The notes under the pieces: generated by a model
Database searches by the model: none
Told to the model about the DNA's origin: nothing
Seen by the model: only the letters and a program-made list of their open reading frames with translations
NCBI GenBank assembly: GCA_049608225.1
Contig: JBMYXI010000007.1
Span: 1 to 64,000, forward strand
Direction of reading: 5' to 3'
Length of the DNA: 64,000 nt
Source of the DNA: Parashewanella sp049608225
GTDB lineage: Bacteria > Pseudomonadota > Gammaproteobacteria > Enterobacterales > Shewanellaceae
Shown: in pieces, positions 44,076 through 52,937 of the stretch
Layout: every line of letters begins with the position of its first letter
Numbering within the stretch: position 1 is the stretch's first letter
Program-made: the position numbers and the translations under genes

Positions 44076-45374
44076 ATGAATAAAATGATTCGAACTTTAA
44101 GTAACAGCGCAGGTATTGCTGCTTTGTGTTTTACCTCAGCATTGGCGTTAGCAGGTTCATTGCCAACATCGAATGCGATTGTTTATCACAACACCTTTCC
44201 ATTTAATACTGAGCAAAAGGTAGATGTTTTTGAGCTTAATACTCCCTTTGCGCAAAATGTGATCATGGCAAATTTGGTTGCTGGTTCAATGTACCGCTAT
44301 TTAGTTCATACCCAGTATCCGCAAATACAGGTTAATTCAGATTATTTGGTTTGGAGCTTACTTGGACAGTTATTGCAAGAAAGTGGCTTGTCGGCTAATC
44401 AGATAAATCAGCAATTCGATGCGACTGCGGCAAAACAAGCCATACATAACCCAACATACAGCAGTATTTTATTGAGTGTGGGTCAAGGTGGACCTTACCA
44501 GATCAATGATTACAGTAAAAAGTTACCTTTTGCATCAGATGTCAGCAGTTTGGGGCTTGCCAACTATGATGCGGTCAGGAAAGGCTTAGGTTATAGCATT
44601 GCTGATCAAGATAATGGTTTACAAACATCGAAAAGAGGGCCTGCAGGACTCGATGATATTTACTTTGGCTCTATGGTGACAGCATTTTACCACTTTAATG
44701 ATGTCAATCGGATCAAAGTTGATGCCAGTAATTCTTGGTATCAAAACGCTGAGCTATGGAATCAATGTCAAAAACAGATGCAAACCAATGGAATAAGTGA
44801 GGATAGCGCAGCTTCACGCTCAACGGATTTTGTGATGAATGTTCTTTATAACGCAGGAGACTATAGCCCTGTGTTTAATGCTTATTTATCTGTGTGTGCA
44901 AGTCAAGATCCAAGCCAATTAGCAAGAATGAACGATTATTCGCTATCTCCGCAAGATTATCGTGATGCCATTGGTTCGCCAGACACATCAGGTGACACCT
45001 ATTACCGTTATCCAAGACAGGTATCTTTTTATGCTGATCAGTTATTTGGTAACGACTTGTCACAATATGGCCTAAGCGTGAATAATCATGTTGTTATCAA
45101 GATGAAAGCGCTCATGTCTGTGTTTGAGAAAAGTATGCAGCAATTATCTTATCAATCACCTAAGGGCGATGCACTTAACTATATTTCACAAGCACAAGCC
45201 GCTGATGCATTTACTGCTGCGATGAAGTCTGAAAACTTGACTCAAGACTCAGTGCTTAGTTTGAGTAATCAACAAGACAGAAACGAACTTTATGACTTAC
45301 TGAATAATGCATTTGATGGATTGAGTACAAGTGTTGGGTTTAAGTTTAACGCCGTTTCACATAAGAACGTATAG
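44076..45374 (+). CDS. Secreted protein, possibly lysozyme-like
   Basis: 432 aa with a signal peptide (about residues 1-27, ALCFTSALALAGS). I do not recognise the family with certainty. The stretch LLGQLLQESGLS (about 90-101) followed by GQGGPYQINDYSKKLP (about 143-158) resembles the Glu-Ser-Gly and G-x-x-Q-I-N motifs of lysozyme-like glycosidases and lytic transglycosylases; Glu in QESG would be the catalytic acid. The rest is helical, with cysteines near 235 and 280. A nested palindromic repeat follows the gene. Cell-wall hydrolysis is a hypothesis only. Confidence 0.75.
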   Translation: MNKMIRTLSNSAGIAALCFTSALALAGSLPTSNAIVYHNTFPFNTEQKVDVFELNTPFAQNVIMANLVAGSMYRYLVHTQYPQIQVNSDYLVWSLLGQLLQESGLSANQINQQFDATAAKQAIHNPTYSSILLSVGQGGPYQINDYSKKLPFASDVSSLGLANYDAVRKGLGYSIADQDNGLQTSKRGPAGLDDIYFGSMVTAFYHFNDVNRIKVDASNSWYQNAELWNQCQKQMQTNGISEDSAASRSTDFVMNVLYNAGDYSPVFNAYLSVCASQDPSQLARMNDYSLSPQDYRDAIGSPDTSGDTYYRYPRQVSFYADQLFGNDLSQYGLSVNNHVVIKMKALMSVFEKSMQQLSYQSPKGDALNYISQAQAADAFTAAMKSENLTQDSVLSLSNQQDRNELYDLLNNAFDGLSTSVGFKFNAVSHKNV

Positions 45375-45382
45375 TTCTGATT

Positions 45383-45477
45383 TCGTGATACTTGAAGTAG
45401 CTTTGAGAGTTACTAAACTCGTGACACTTTAAGATGCATCTTCAGGTATTACGAGTACATAAGCTCAAGTATCACGA
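45383..45477. repeat. Dispersed palindromic repeat, nested copy
   Basis: Outer arms TCGTGATACTTGA (45383-45395) and TCAAGTATCACGA (45465-45477) are perfect inverted repeats of 13 bp. Inside, 45417-45456 is a 40-bp palindrome centred on AAGATGCATCTT with arms starting ACTCGTGA and ending TACGAGT. All share the theme of the copy at 18025-18060. It lies between the convergent secreted-protein and peroxiredoxin-like genes. Confidence 0.8.
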
Positions 45478-45486
45478 GTTTTGCTA

Positions 45487-46128
45487 TTAATTGTTTTGCT
45501 TTTTCAATAATAGCTTCGCAGCCGTCATGAGTAACTCAGGTTCAGCACGAACGCGGAAGTTTGGGTTGATGTATTGAAAGTGAATTAAGCCATCGGTATC
45601 AATTAGATAAACTGCTGGAACGGGTAATACAAGGCGTTTGCCACCTTCTGGCGTTGCCACTAATTGGTTGTCTATTTTGCCTGAAGCAAGGTAACGTTTC
45701 GTCATTCGCTCACTGGTGAAATAAGCGACACCAAATCCTTTAGAAGCTTCTAAATTGGTATCAGAATACAGTTGGTAACCTAATTCATTTTTCGTCATTG
45801 AAGCATTAAGCTTCTCTGGTGAGTCTGGTGATATGCCAATAATTTGGAATCCCATTTTGATTAACTTTGGTTGTATCGCTTGCAATTGCCCCATTTGCGC
45901 ATTGCAGTATGGGCACCAGCCGCCACGATAGAAAAACAATACAGTTGGCTTTTGTTTGATAACCTTGGTTAGGTTGACATGTTTTCCTGCCAAATTTTGC
46001 ACATTGATGTTAGGGATGGTTAAGCCATTAAGAAGGGGCGCGACCTCTAAATCGGAGGGTGCGATGGGTTTGGCTTGCAGGTTGAAACTGAGTAGTACCA
46101 CTAAGGCAATAAAAAATCGTTGTAGCAT
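45487..46128 (-). CDS. Exported peroxiredoxin-like (AhpC/TSA) protein
   Basis: 213 aa with a signal peptide (about 1-19). The thioredoxin-fold AhpC/TSA domain has FFYRGGWCPYCNAQMGQLQ, whose CPYC pair resembles a redox disulfide rather than the lone peroxidatic cysteine of typical peroxiredoxins, then IIGISPDSPEKL and VPAVYLIDTDGLIHF. It probably acts as a periplasmic thiol oxidoreductase or peroxidase; the substrate is not known. Stands alone between convergent and codirectional neighbours. Confidence 0.85.
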   Translation of the reverse strand: MLQRFFIALVVLLSFNLQAKPIAPSDLEVAPLLNGLTIPNINVQNLAGKHVNLTKVIKQKPTVLFFYRGGWCPYCNAQMGQLQAIQPKLIKMGFQIIGISPDSPEKLNASMTKNELGYQLYSDTNLEASKGFGVAYFTSERMTKRYLASGKIDNQLVATPEGGKRLVLPVPAVYLIDTDGLIHFQYINPNFRVRAEPELLMTAAKLLLKKQNN

Positions 46129-46184
46129 GGGTAAGGTCTCTTGATATTATTTATTCAAAAGACCTGCTTTGAATTCTATTTATT

Positions 46185-47471
46185 TCATCGTTTTTGTTTT
46201 TTGGTGGCATTCACTTTTACGCGGCGACCAGACATGCTTTTTTCAGCGATGACTTGCTCTCGAACGTTATCTGTGCGCTCCTTATTCTTGCTGAAACTAC
46301 GACGCTTGTTAATTTGTTTCAATAACAAGTCACGGCTACTGACTTCGTATCCCGGCATGACGATTCGCTTGATTTTTTGACCAATTAATTTTTCAATATC
46401 GCTTAGGGTACGCTCTTCTTCACGACTGACTAATGATATTGCAACGCCAGTTTTGCCCGCGCGGCCTGTACGGCCAATACGGTGAACGTAATCTTCAGCG
46501 AGGAAAGGTAAGTCGTAATTTACAACGTATTCAAGATCTTTAATGTCCAGACCGCGTGCTGCAACTTCGGTTGAAACCAATACACGAATTTTGCCTTCCA
46601 TAAATTCACGCAGTGCACGGCGACGATTGCCTTGGTTCTTTTCACTGTGAACGACTTTGGCAGGGATGCCATCAAGGTTTAAGCCTTTGGTTAAGCGATC
46701 CGCATCTTCACGGGTGGCGCTGAACACTAATACTTGCTGCCAATTTTTACGACCTATCAGCTCAGATAACAGTTCGCGTTTACGACGTTGCTCAACGGGA
46801 TAAACAACTTGGCTTACGGTTGCTGCTGTAGTGTTTTGTTTATCGACACTAATAATACTGGCGTTATTCATGATGCCATTAGCAAGTTTTTTCACTGCAC
46901 CTGAAAAGGTAGCGGAAAATAACATGCTTTGTTTTTGTTTATTACAAGCTTGAATGATTTTTTGAATGTCAGTGTTAAAGCCCATATCAAGCATACGATC
47001 GGCTTCATCTAACACCAGAAAATCGATTTTTGCCAAACTGACGTTTCCAGCCATTAAGTGTTCAAGTAAACGCCCCGGTGTGGCAACCACAATATCAACG
47101 CCTTGACGAAGTTTGTCTGCTTGAGTTGAAGCTTTCACTCCGCCATAAACTGTCACAGTCGAGAAGTTTAAGTACTTGCTGTAATCTTTTATGTTATCAG
47201 CAATCTGTGCCGCTAATTCGCGTGTTGGAGTTAAAATCAACGCCCGAACATTGGCTTTGGCAACGGCTTTATCTTGCTGCAACATTTTGTGCAAAATAGG
47301 CAGTGCAAACGCGGCAGTTTTTCCTGTTCCCGTTTGCGCACTGGCAATGACATCTTGTCCGCGACGTATTGCTGGAATGGCTTTTTGCTGAACAGGAGTC
47401 AATTGGCTATAGCCACACTCAGCGATAGCTTTTAACATTTCTTCTGGAAAATTAAACGACTCAAAATTCAT
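46185..47471 (-). CDS. rhlE: DEAD-box RNA helicase, RhlE type
   Basis: 428-aa ATP-dependent RNA helicase. All motifs are present: Q motif LTPVQQKAIPA, Walker A SAQTGTGKTAAF, PTREL, DEADRMLDMGF, SATFSG, VLVSTEVAARGLD and HRIGRTGRAG. The MNFESFNFPEEMLKAIAECGY start and RKRELLSELIGRKNWQQVLVF match E. coli RhlE. The C-terminal tail is short and basic. Likely roles are ribosome assembly and RNA turnover, often cold-related. The branch within the RhlE/SrmB group is inferred from wording. Confidence 0.9.
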   Translation of the reverse strand: MNFESFNFPEEMLKAIAECGYSQLTPVQQKAIPAIRRGQDVIASAQTGTGKTAAFALPILHKMLQQDKAVAKANVRALILTPTRELAAQIADNIKDYSKYLNFSTVTVYGGVKASTQADKLRQGVDIVVATPGRLLEHLMAGNVSLAKIDFLVLDEADRMLDMGFNTDIQKIIQACNKQKQSMLFSATFSGAVKKLANGIMNNASIISVDKQNTTAATVSQVVYPVEQRRKRELLSELIGRKNWQQVLVFSATREDADRLTKGLNLDGIPAKVVHSEKNQGNRRRALREFMEGKIRVLVSTEVAARGLDIKDLEYVVNYDLPFLAEDYVHRIGRTGRAGKTGVAISLVSREEERTLSDIEKLIGQKIKRIVMPGYEVSSRDLLLKQINKRRSFSKNKERTDNVREQVIAEKSMSGRRVKVNATKKQKR

Positions 47472-47630
47472 AACTCATTCCTGCAATATAATCTAACAAA
47501 GCAACCCAAAATCGGTCGGTCGCGGAGTATACCACAATGAGCCTAAAGATTGATTTATTAACCAACTTTAATTGGTACTAAATTTGAGGTTTGCCAAGTG
47601 CGCTGATCTTTTTGGAAATGTAAGCATTAT

Positions 47631-47658
47631 TCCTCCTACTGGCTATCTAGTAGGAGGA
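47631..47658 (-). terminator. Stem-loop after aminopeptidase P gene
   Basis: Perfect 10-bp inverted repeat TCCTCCTACT / AGTAGGAGGA with an 8-nt loop, 10 bp beyond the stop of the gene at 47668-49464. No T-tract follows on the minus strand, so it may act with Rho or as a 3' stabiliser. Confidence 0.55.
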
Positions 47659-47667
47659 TAAAGTGGA

Positions 47668-49464
47668 TCACAGTTGTTCGGTTGCTTGCGTGAGCCACTT
47701 GAGATCATCGTCGGTTAAAAACGGGCTGATAGTTGCGAAAACCAGTTTGTGGTATTGGTTTAACCAATAAATTTCAGCCTCGGTCATTAAGGTTATATCG
47801 ACTAAACGTAAGTCAATTGGTGCCATGGTTAATACTTCGAATTTGAGCATTTCACGTTCTTGCTGAAACAAGTTTCTACATGGCGCAACAGCAACTACGT
47901 TTTCAATTCGAATGCCAAACTCATCTGCACGGTAGTACCCCGGCTCGTTAGACAAAATCATGCCTTCAAGTAAAGGTACTGAGTTTTGATTTTTACCGAT
48001 GCGTTGCGGTCCTTCATGGACATTCAAATTGTGACCTAGTCCATGGCCTGTACCATGATCGTAATCGTATCCGTGTTGCCATAAAAACTGTCTGGCTAAC
48101 GCGTCTAACTGTTGCCCCGTTGTACCTTTGGGGAACCTTGCCTTATCAATGGCAATGTGTCCTTTAAGAACCAAAGTAAACATTTGTTTGTGCTCAGCCG
48201 TCACCTTACCAATCGCAATCGTACGGGTGATGTCTGTGGTGCCATCTGGGTATTGAGCGCCAGAATCGACCAAATACAGGCTATCCATCGGCATTACGGC
48301 AGGCTTGCCATTATTGTGATTGTAATGACACATAGCGGCATTGCCACCTACTGCTGAAATAGTGTCAAAACTTGGTTGTTGATAGCTAGGATCTTGCTTT
48401 CTAAAGCTTTCAAGCTTGTCGGCTAACACTGCCTCGTCATGCAAGTTGTGTTGCTTAACTTCTGTATCTAACCATGCAAGAAATTTACTCACTGCAACGC
48501 CATCTCGAACATGACAATTTCTCATGCCACTGAGTTCAGCGTTATTTTTTTGTGCCTTGATGAGTGCAATAGGATCGTCGCATGCAATCAGCTGAGCTCC
48601 AGCTTGTTGAGCGGTGAGTTGGCTCCAAGCATTGGCAGTTTTTGGATCAGCAAGCAAGTGCTTAGCAGACAATTGCTCAAGGTGATGTTTTAATTCTGTC
48701 TCGGCATAAAACGTCACGCCTTTGCCAACGTGCTTTTCAATATTGTCAGGGAGTTTATTGAGATCGACAAACAGTTTTACCTGTCCATGGTTGTCAATTA
48801 ACGCCGTTGATAATACGACAGGTAAGCAAGGAATATCTGTGCCGCGGATATTCAATAACCAACAAATAGAGTCTAACGCAGTGATAAGGGCAACGTCTGC
48901 GCTTTCACTTACGAGCTTTTCAGCAATAATTTTACGTTTTTCAATACTGCTTTGACCTGCGGCCTTATCGCTGAATAAGGTTATTGGAGCGGTTGGTGCC
49001 ATAGGTCTTGATTGCCAATTAATATCAATTGGGTTTTGCTGAACTGCTACTAATTCAATATCCGCTTTGGTTAATTGTTTGGCGGCATTTTGATACCAAT
49101 CAAGGGTATGGACTTTGGCATCAATACCTACTTTTGAGCCTGTTGTTAGTTTTTTAACTAACCAGTCAATTTGCGGAGTATCCGTCAGGCTTTCGAAGTC
49201 GAAATGTTTTTCATCAACTTGCTGTCGAACTTGAACGGTATAGCGTCCATCAGTAAAAATCGCTGCTGATTTTTTCAAGACAATAACCGCGCCAGCGGAA
49301 CCAGTAAAGCCACTGATCCATAATAATCTTTCATTACAGGCGGGGACATATTCACCAATGTATTCATCGGCGCGAGGAATAATGAAGGCATCGAGCTTAT
49401 GTTTACGCATAGTTGCTCGAACGGCGTCTAAGCGTTCCATAGTTGGATGGGAGGCAACTGACAT
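47668..49464 (-). CDS. Aminopeptidase P (Xaa-Pro aminopeptidase), three-domain type
   Basis: 598-aa M24B metallopeptidase removing an N-terminal residue before proline. It is the long, eukaryotic XPNPEP1-like form with two creatinase-type N-terminal domains (about 1-300) and the pita-bread catalytic domain (about 310-540). Metal ligands: Asp pair in LVDSGAQYPDGTTDITRT, His in GTGHGLGHNLNVHEGP, Glu in SNEPGYY and IRIENV. Cytosolic, no signal peptide. Stands alone on the minus strand. Confidence 0.95.
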   Translation of the reverse strand: MSVASHPTMERLDAVRATMRKHKLDAFIIPRADEYIGEYVPACNERLLWISGFTGSAGAVIVLKKSAAIFTDGRYTVQVRQQVDEKHFDFESLTDTPQIDWLVKKLTTGSKVGIDAKVHTLDWYQNAAKQLTKADIELVAVQQNPIDINWQSRPMAPTAPITLFSDKAAGQSSIEKRKIIAEKLVSESADVALITALDSICWLLNIRGTDIPCLPVVLSTALIDNHGQVKLFVDLNKLPDNIEKHVGKGVTFYAETELKHHLEQLSAKHLLADPKTANAWSQLTAQQAGAQLIACDDPIALIKAQKNNAELSGMRNCHVRDGVAVSKFLAWLDTEVKQHNLHDEAVLADKLESFRKQDPSYQQPSFDTISAVGGNAAMCHYNHNNGKPAVMPMDSLYLVDSGAQYPDGTTDITRTIAIGKVTAEHKQMFTLVLKGHIAIDKARFPKGTTGQQLDALARQFLWQHGYDYDHGTGHGLGHNLNVHEGPQRIGKNQNSVPLLEGMILSNEPGYYRADEFGIRIENVVAVAPCRNLFQQEREMLKFEVLTMAPIDLRLVDITLMTEAEIYWLNQYHKLVFATISPFLTDDDLKWLTQATEQL

Positions 49465-49510
49465 GATAACTCCGTTATCAAAAATTAATTAAAATGAAGT
49501 TTTGTGATTA

Positions 49511-49984
49511 TTACTCGTTAATACCAAGTAATTCAACATCAAAAATAAGGACTGAATTTCCTTGAATTTTACCGGTTTGACGTTTGCCGTAGGCCAATTC
49601 GCTAGGTATAAAAAAGCGAAACTTGTCGCCGACTGACATCAATTGTAATCCTTCTGTCCAGCCTTTAATCACTCGATTTAGAGGAAAGGAAATTGGTTCG
49701 TTACGCTCGACCGAGCTATCAAATACAGTGCCGTCAATTAAAGTACCATGATAATGTACTTTAACAGTGTCTCGAGCAGTAGGATGAATGCTGCCATCAC
49801 CTTTATGCTGAATAATATATTGCAGTCCAGATTTGGTGGTGATAACGCCATCTTGTTGTTTGTTTTGTTGTAAGAAAGCTCGTCCTTTTTCAAGATTTGC
49901 TTTTGCTGCCTTTGAATTATTTGCTTGAGTAAAGAAATAAAATATCACCATAGTAATTACTATGATGGCTAATACCATTTTCAT
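49511..49984 (-). CDS. Membrane-anchored FKBP-type peptidyl-prolyl isomerase
   Basis: 157 aa. An N-terminal hydrophobic helix (MVLAIIVITMVIFYFF, about residues 3-18) probably anchors it to the inner membrane. A short helical linker is followed by the FKBP domain (about 50-155), with VKVHYHGTLIDGTVFDSS, PLNRVIKGWTEGLQLM, YGKR and LIFDVELLGI. The FK506-site residues Y, F, D, W and the ELA-Y loop are retained, so isomerase activity is expected. 46 bp from the upstream aminopeptidase gene end. Confidence 0.92.
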   Translation of the reverse strand: MKMVLAIIVITMVIFYFFTQANNSKAAKANLEKGRAFLQQNKQQDGVITTKSGLQYIIQHKGDGSIHPTARDTVKVHYHGTLIDGTVFDSSVERNEPISFPLNRVIKGWTEGLQLMSVGDKFRFFIPSELAYGKRQTGKIQGNSVLIFDVELLGINE

Positions 49985-50015
49985 GTGTTGAGCTCATATC
50001 TATTTGAATGTGGGT

Positions 50016-50039
50016 ATCATTGCACTATCAAGCAATGAT
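50016..50039. terminator. Stem-loop after the LysR gene
   Basis: Perfect 8-bp stem ATCATTGC / GCAATGAT with an 8-nt loop, 5 bp past the LysR gene end. No U-run; a weak terminator or stabilising hairpin. Confidence 0.4.
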
Positions 50040-50044
50040 TACAA

Positions 50045-50929
50045 TTATGTTGATTCCATAAGCCGTTTGGTAATTTCATCATATCTTGCTGGTAGCTGAG
50101 CTGAGGATCTTTTTACTAAATATAATGATTCAGTGACTAAGTTTTGAGGGTGAAAAATCTTAATGTTTGCTTGTGGTTCAAAATGAGCAATGGCGCTCAT
50201 TGGTAAAATGGTAAAACCAAGTCCTTGTGAGACAGGCAATAAAATTTGCGACAGCTGATTGATGTAGCCTTTTATTGGCAGTGAATTTAATGAGACTGTC
50301 TTTAAGTCAGCTTCATCACAATGTTTCAGATATAAAGATAAGTAGTGTTCAACATCTGGGTGATAAATTAAGCCCATTTCCTCCAGTGTTGTTGCTGTAA
50401 TAGCTTGGTTCTTGAACTGTGCTGGGTACACTAAGCAAAGTTGCTCTGTTGCGAGTTGGGTGGCATGTAAAAAAGATTGCGTTGGTTTATTGGTAACAAT
50501 GCCAACATCAATCACACCTGAGGCAATGTCATCGATGATCTTATTATGGGGAGCGACCTCAAGTTTGATGATAATTTTTTTATGCTGTTTTTGTAGTGAA
50601 AGCAGTTTCGGATAAATCGATAGCGCCACTGAACCAGAGCACGCAATTTTACAATCTCCCGCATAGGGATCATCGAAGTCTAAGCTGGATATAAACTGTT
50701 GTTCATGGTGTTGGCATTGCTGTGCATAGAGATAAACCCTGCGACCTGCTTCGGTTAATTCGATGGGTTTTTGACTACGACGAATTAATGTGTGACCACA
50801 AGCCTGTTCGAGTTTTTTAAGGTGCTGACTGACACCGGGTTGGGTCATATTTAGCTTTTCAGCCGTCTTAGTGTAATGCCCAATTTCTACTAAATTTCGA
50901 AATGTATGCAACCAAACAGGGTTGATCAT
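50045..50929 (-). CDS. LysR-family transcriptional regulator
   Basis: About 294-aa LysR regulator. The winged helix-turn-helix is at residues 3-62 (WLHTFRNLVEIGHYTKTAEKLNMTQPGVSQHLKKLEQ), the substrate-binding-type effector domain at about 90-290. Start placed at ATG 50929 with GGAAA upstream; the longer frame to 50974 adds 15 hydrophobic residues unlike the family. Divergent from the VOC protein gene at 51043, its most likely target. Confidence 0.92.
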   Translation of the reverse strand: MINPVWLHTFRNLVEIGHYTKTAEKLNMTQPGVSQHLKKLEQACGHTLIRRSQKPIELTEAGRRVYLYAQQCQHHEQQFISSLDFDDPYAGDCKIACSGSVALSIYPKLLSLQKQHKKIIIKLEVAPHNKIIDDIASGVIDVGIVTNKPTQSFLHATQLATEQLCLVYPAQFKNQAITATTLEEMGLIYHPDVEHYLSLYLKHCDEADLKTVSLNSLPIKGYINQLSQILLPVSQGLGFTILPMSAIAHFEPQANIKIFHPQNLVTESLYLVKRSSAQLPARYDEITKRLMEST

Positions 50930-51042
50930 CAGTAATTTCCATAATAAAAAATTATCAAAAAGCAATTGAATCATAATTTTTATATGAGTAAATGCAAGAA
51001 TATGATACTGGCATTGTTATCACTGATTGAAATGAGATCACT

Positions 51043-51558
51043 ATGCTTGAAAACACGCACACACCTTATCCACGGACTTTTTCTCATATTGGTATTTCGG
51101 TACCCGATCTTGAAGCTGCGGTAAAATTTTATACCGAAGTGCTTGGTTGGTATTTAATTATGAAACCAACAGAAATCGTCGAGGATGACTCTGCCATTGG
51201 TGAAATGTGTACCGATGTATTCGGTGCTGGATGGGAGCATTTTCGTATCGCGCACCTATCAACAGGAGATAGGGTCGGGGTTGAATTATTTGAATTTAAA
51301 AACCAAGCCAATCCTGAAGATAACTTTGAGTATTGGAAAACTGGTGTATTCCATTTTTGTGTGCAAGATCCAAATGTTGAAGAGCTTGCAGATAAAATTG
51401 TTGCAGCTGGTGGCAAAAAACGCATGAAAGCGCCAAGGTATTATTATCCGGGAGAGAAACCCTACCGTATGATTTATATGGAAGATCCCTTTGGTAATAT
51501 TCTTGAAATATATAGCCACAGCTACGAACTTCATTATGCAAGTGGTGCCTACAGCTAG
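51043..51558 (+). CDS. VOC (glyoxalase/bleomycin-resistance) family protein
   Basis: 171-aa protein with the vicinal-oxygen-chelate fold: FSHIGISVPDLEAAVKFYTEVLGW at the N-terminus supplies the first metal His, HFCVQDPNVEELADKIVAAGG the second, and MIYMEDPFGNILEIYSHSYE the metal Glu. Two beta-alpha-beta-beta-beta units, about residues 8-85 and 100-165. Glyoxalase-like or dioxygenase-like; the substrate is unknown. Divergent from a LysR gene. Confidence 0.9.
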   Translation: MLENTHTPYPRTFSHIGISVPDLEAAVKFYTEVLGWYLIMKPTEIVEDDSAIGEMCTDVFGAGWEHFRIAHLSTGDRVGVELFEFKNQANPEDNFEYWKTGVFHFCVQDPNVEELADKIVAAGGKKRMKAPRYYYPGEKPYRMIYMEDPFGNILEIYSHSYELHYASGAYS

Positions 51559-51660
51559 AGTTTCACGAATACATACTGCTGCAACCTGCATGTTGAACAA
51601 TTTCTCTGGTCTATGTTAGCTTATGTTGCTAAAAAGTTAATTTTGTAATGGGGCAGCAGA

Positions 51661-52107
51661 ATGGAAGCACAACTTACTCTTAGAAAACCAAATGAGGCTG
51701 ATCTGAGTATTTTCTATCAGCAACAAGCCGATCCACTTGCTTGTCAAATGGCGCAGTTCCCATCCAGAAATGAGACTGAATTTTATCAACATTGGCAAAC
51801 AATTATGTTGATGAATGACGTTAGCATTTCAACCATTGAGCATGATGGCAATGTGATTGGTAACCTTGTGAATTGGGATCAGAATGATCAAAACTTAATT
51901 GGTTTTTGGTTAGGCCGAGAGTTTTGGGGACAAGGGTTCGCGACCCAAGCGTTAATGTCTTTTCTCCAAAACATCACTCGCCCTGTACAAGCTTATGTCC
52001 ATCAGGAAAACTTTGCTTCTCAGCGTGTGCTGGAGAAATGTGGCTTTATTCCTTACGAGCAAATCGATGGCGAAGATGGCATCGAAATTCTATTCCGATT
52101 AGATTAG
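51661..52107 (+). CDS. GNAT family N-acetyltransferase (RimJ-like)
   Basis: 148-aa acetyltransferase of the RimJ/RimL-like group: LTLRKPNEADLSIFYQQQ, IGFWLGREFWGQGFATQALMSFL (acetyl-CoA loop) and VHQENFASQRVLEKCGFIPYEQ. Substrate unknown. The stop codon lies inside a run of nearly five GATTA units, so the coding end has been shaped by repeat expansion. Adjacent to the start of the KAP-nuclease island. Confidence 0.88.
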   Translation: MEAQLTLRKPNEADLSIFYQQQADPLACQMAQFPSRNETEFYQHWQTIMLMNDVSISTIEHDGNVIGNLVNWDQNDQNLIGFWLGREFWGQGFATQALMSFLQNITRPVQAYVHQENFASQRVLEKCGFIPYEQIDGEDGIEILFRLD

Positions 52108-52120
52108 ATTAGATTAGATT
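52097..52120. repeat. (GATTA)n pentanucleotide tandem repeat
   Basis: GATTA repeats 4.8 times without error. The GNAT stop TAG falls within it. Such a run is prone to slippage; change by one unit would alter only the last residues of the GNAT protein. Confidence 0.9.
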
Positions 52121-52263
52121 TCCGTACTCTAAAGTACATTTTTCAGCTACCTGCTCGGCCAGTTTATGGCGGCAGGTAACTATGTGGAAGTTATTTTGTT
52201 AATGTAATCAGTTTATTGTTAACTTATTTTATATCGGCTTCACGCGTTTGTTGTATTTTCTAG

Positions 52264-52935
52264 CTAATTTGCCTTTAGCTCTTCAGCTTTATCTTTTGCA
52301 GTTTTCAATGCATCATCTAGTAACTCTTGAAGCCTTGATATAAGAGCCTCTATTCCTTTTTCACTCATTAGTTGAGATATAGAAACTTTAATACCACATG
52401 AAACGATTGAACACCCTTTTACATCTGGTATGCAGTTAAACGGTGTATTTATGTCTTGATAATCAGGGTATGCCCCTTTTTCCCATATATCAAAACGCCA
52501 GTGACTTTGCTCATTAGTAAAAGGTGTGTATATCCCGATACAAATAAGTGACTCAGCAGTATCTATCGATTTCGGTAACTCTAATCCATCAGGTTCTGTC
52601 TTACCTACTTTTACGCTTGTATCTGAATCGACAGAAAATGAAACGAGGTAATCACCTATTTTAATGGACTTTCCATTGTCAATGTTTTCAAACATATAAA
52701 GCGTGGATATTGCAGGCAGCAAATCCCATTTCCACTTTATAAATGGATTAGATGTTGCACTAGGGCTATTAAATTTATCAGGTTTCCAGAAATAATACTT
52801 TGTATCTAATTCAGTTGCGATTCTCTCAATGCTAGGTAATAGGCGTTGATAATATGCTGCAAGCAAACGATGTGCTGTTCGAACCTGTTGTAGTAGTTCG
52901 TCATGTTCTTTCGGAGTAACGTCTAAGCCTTGCAT
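52264..52935 (-). CDS. Third gene of the KAP-nuclease operon, unknown function
   Basis: About 223 aa, not recognised. Helical N-terminus (about 1-45, KEHDELLQQVRTAHRLLAAYYQRLL), central beta-rich part (about 45-170; YLVSFSVDSDT, SHWRFDIWEKG) and a C-terminal helix (about 190-223, ISRLQELLDDALKTAKDKAEEL). Cysteines at about 150 and 170 are not in a metal motif. Start taken at ATG 52935 because AAGGA lies 8 nt upstream; ATG 52953 would overlap the nuclease gene. Only 2 bp separate it from the nuclease stop, so it belongs to the operon and its product may bind the nuclease or the ATPase. Confidence 0.72.
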   Translation of the reverse strand: MQGLDVTPKEHDELLQQVRTAHRLLAAYYQRLLPSIERIATELDTKYYFWKPDKFNSPSATSNPFIKWKWDLLPAISTLYMFENIDNGKSIKIGDYLVSFSVDSDTSVKVGKTEPDGLELPKSIDTAESLICIGIYTPFTNEQSHWRFDIWEKGAYPDYQDINTPFNCIPDVKGCSIVSCGIKVSISQLMSEKGIEALISRLQELLDDALKTAKDKAEELKAN

Positions 52936-52937
52936 GA

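Noticed and set aside
52143..52185. TACCTGC / GCAGGTA inverted repeat after the GNAT gene
   Set aside because: Long loop and no T-run on either strand; too weak to call a terminator.
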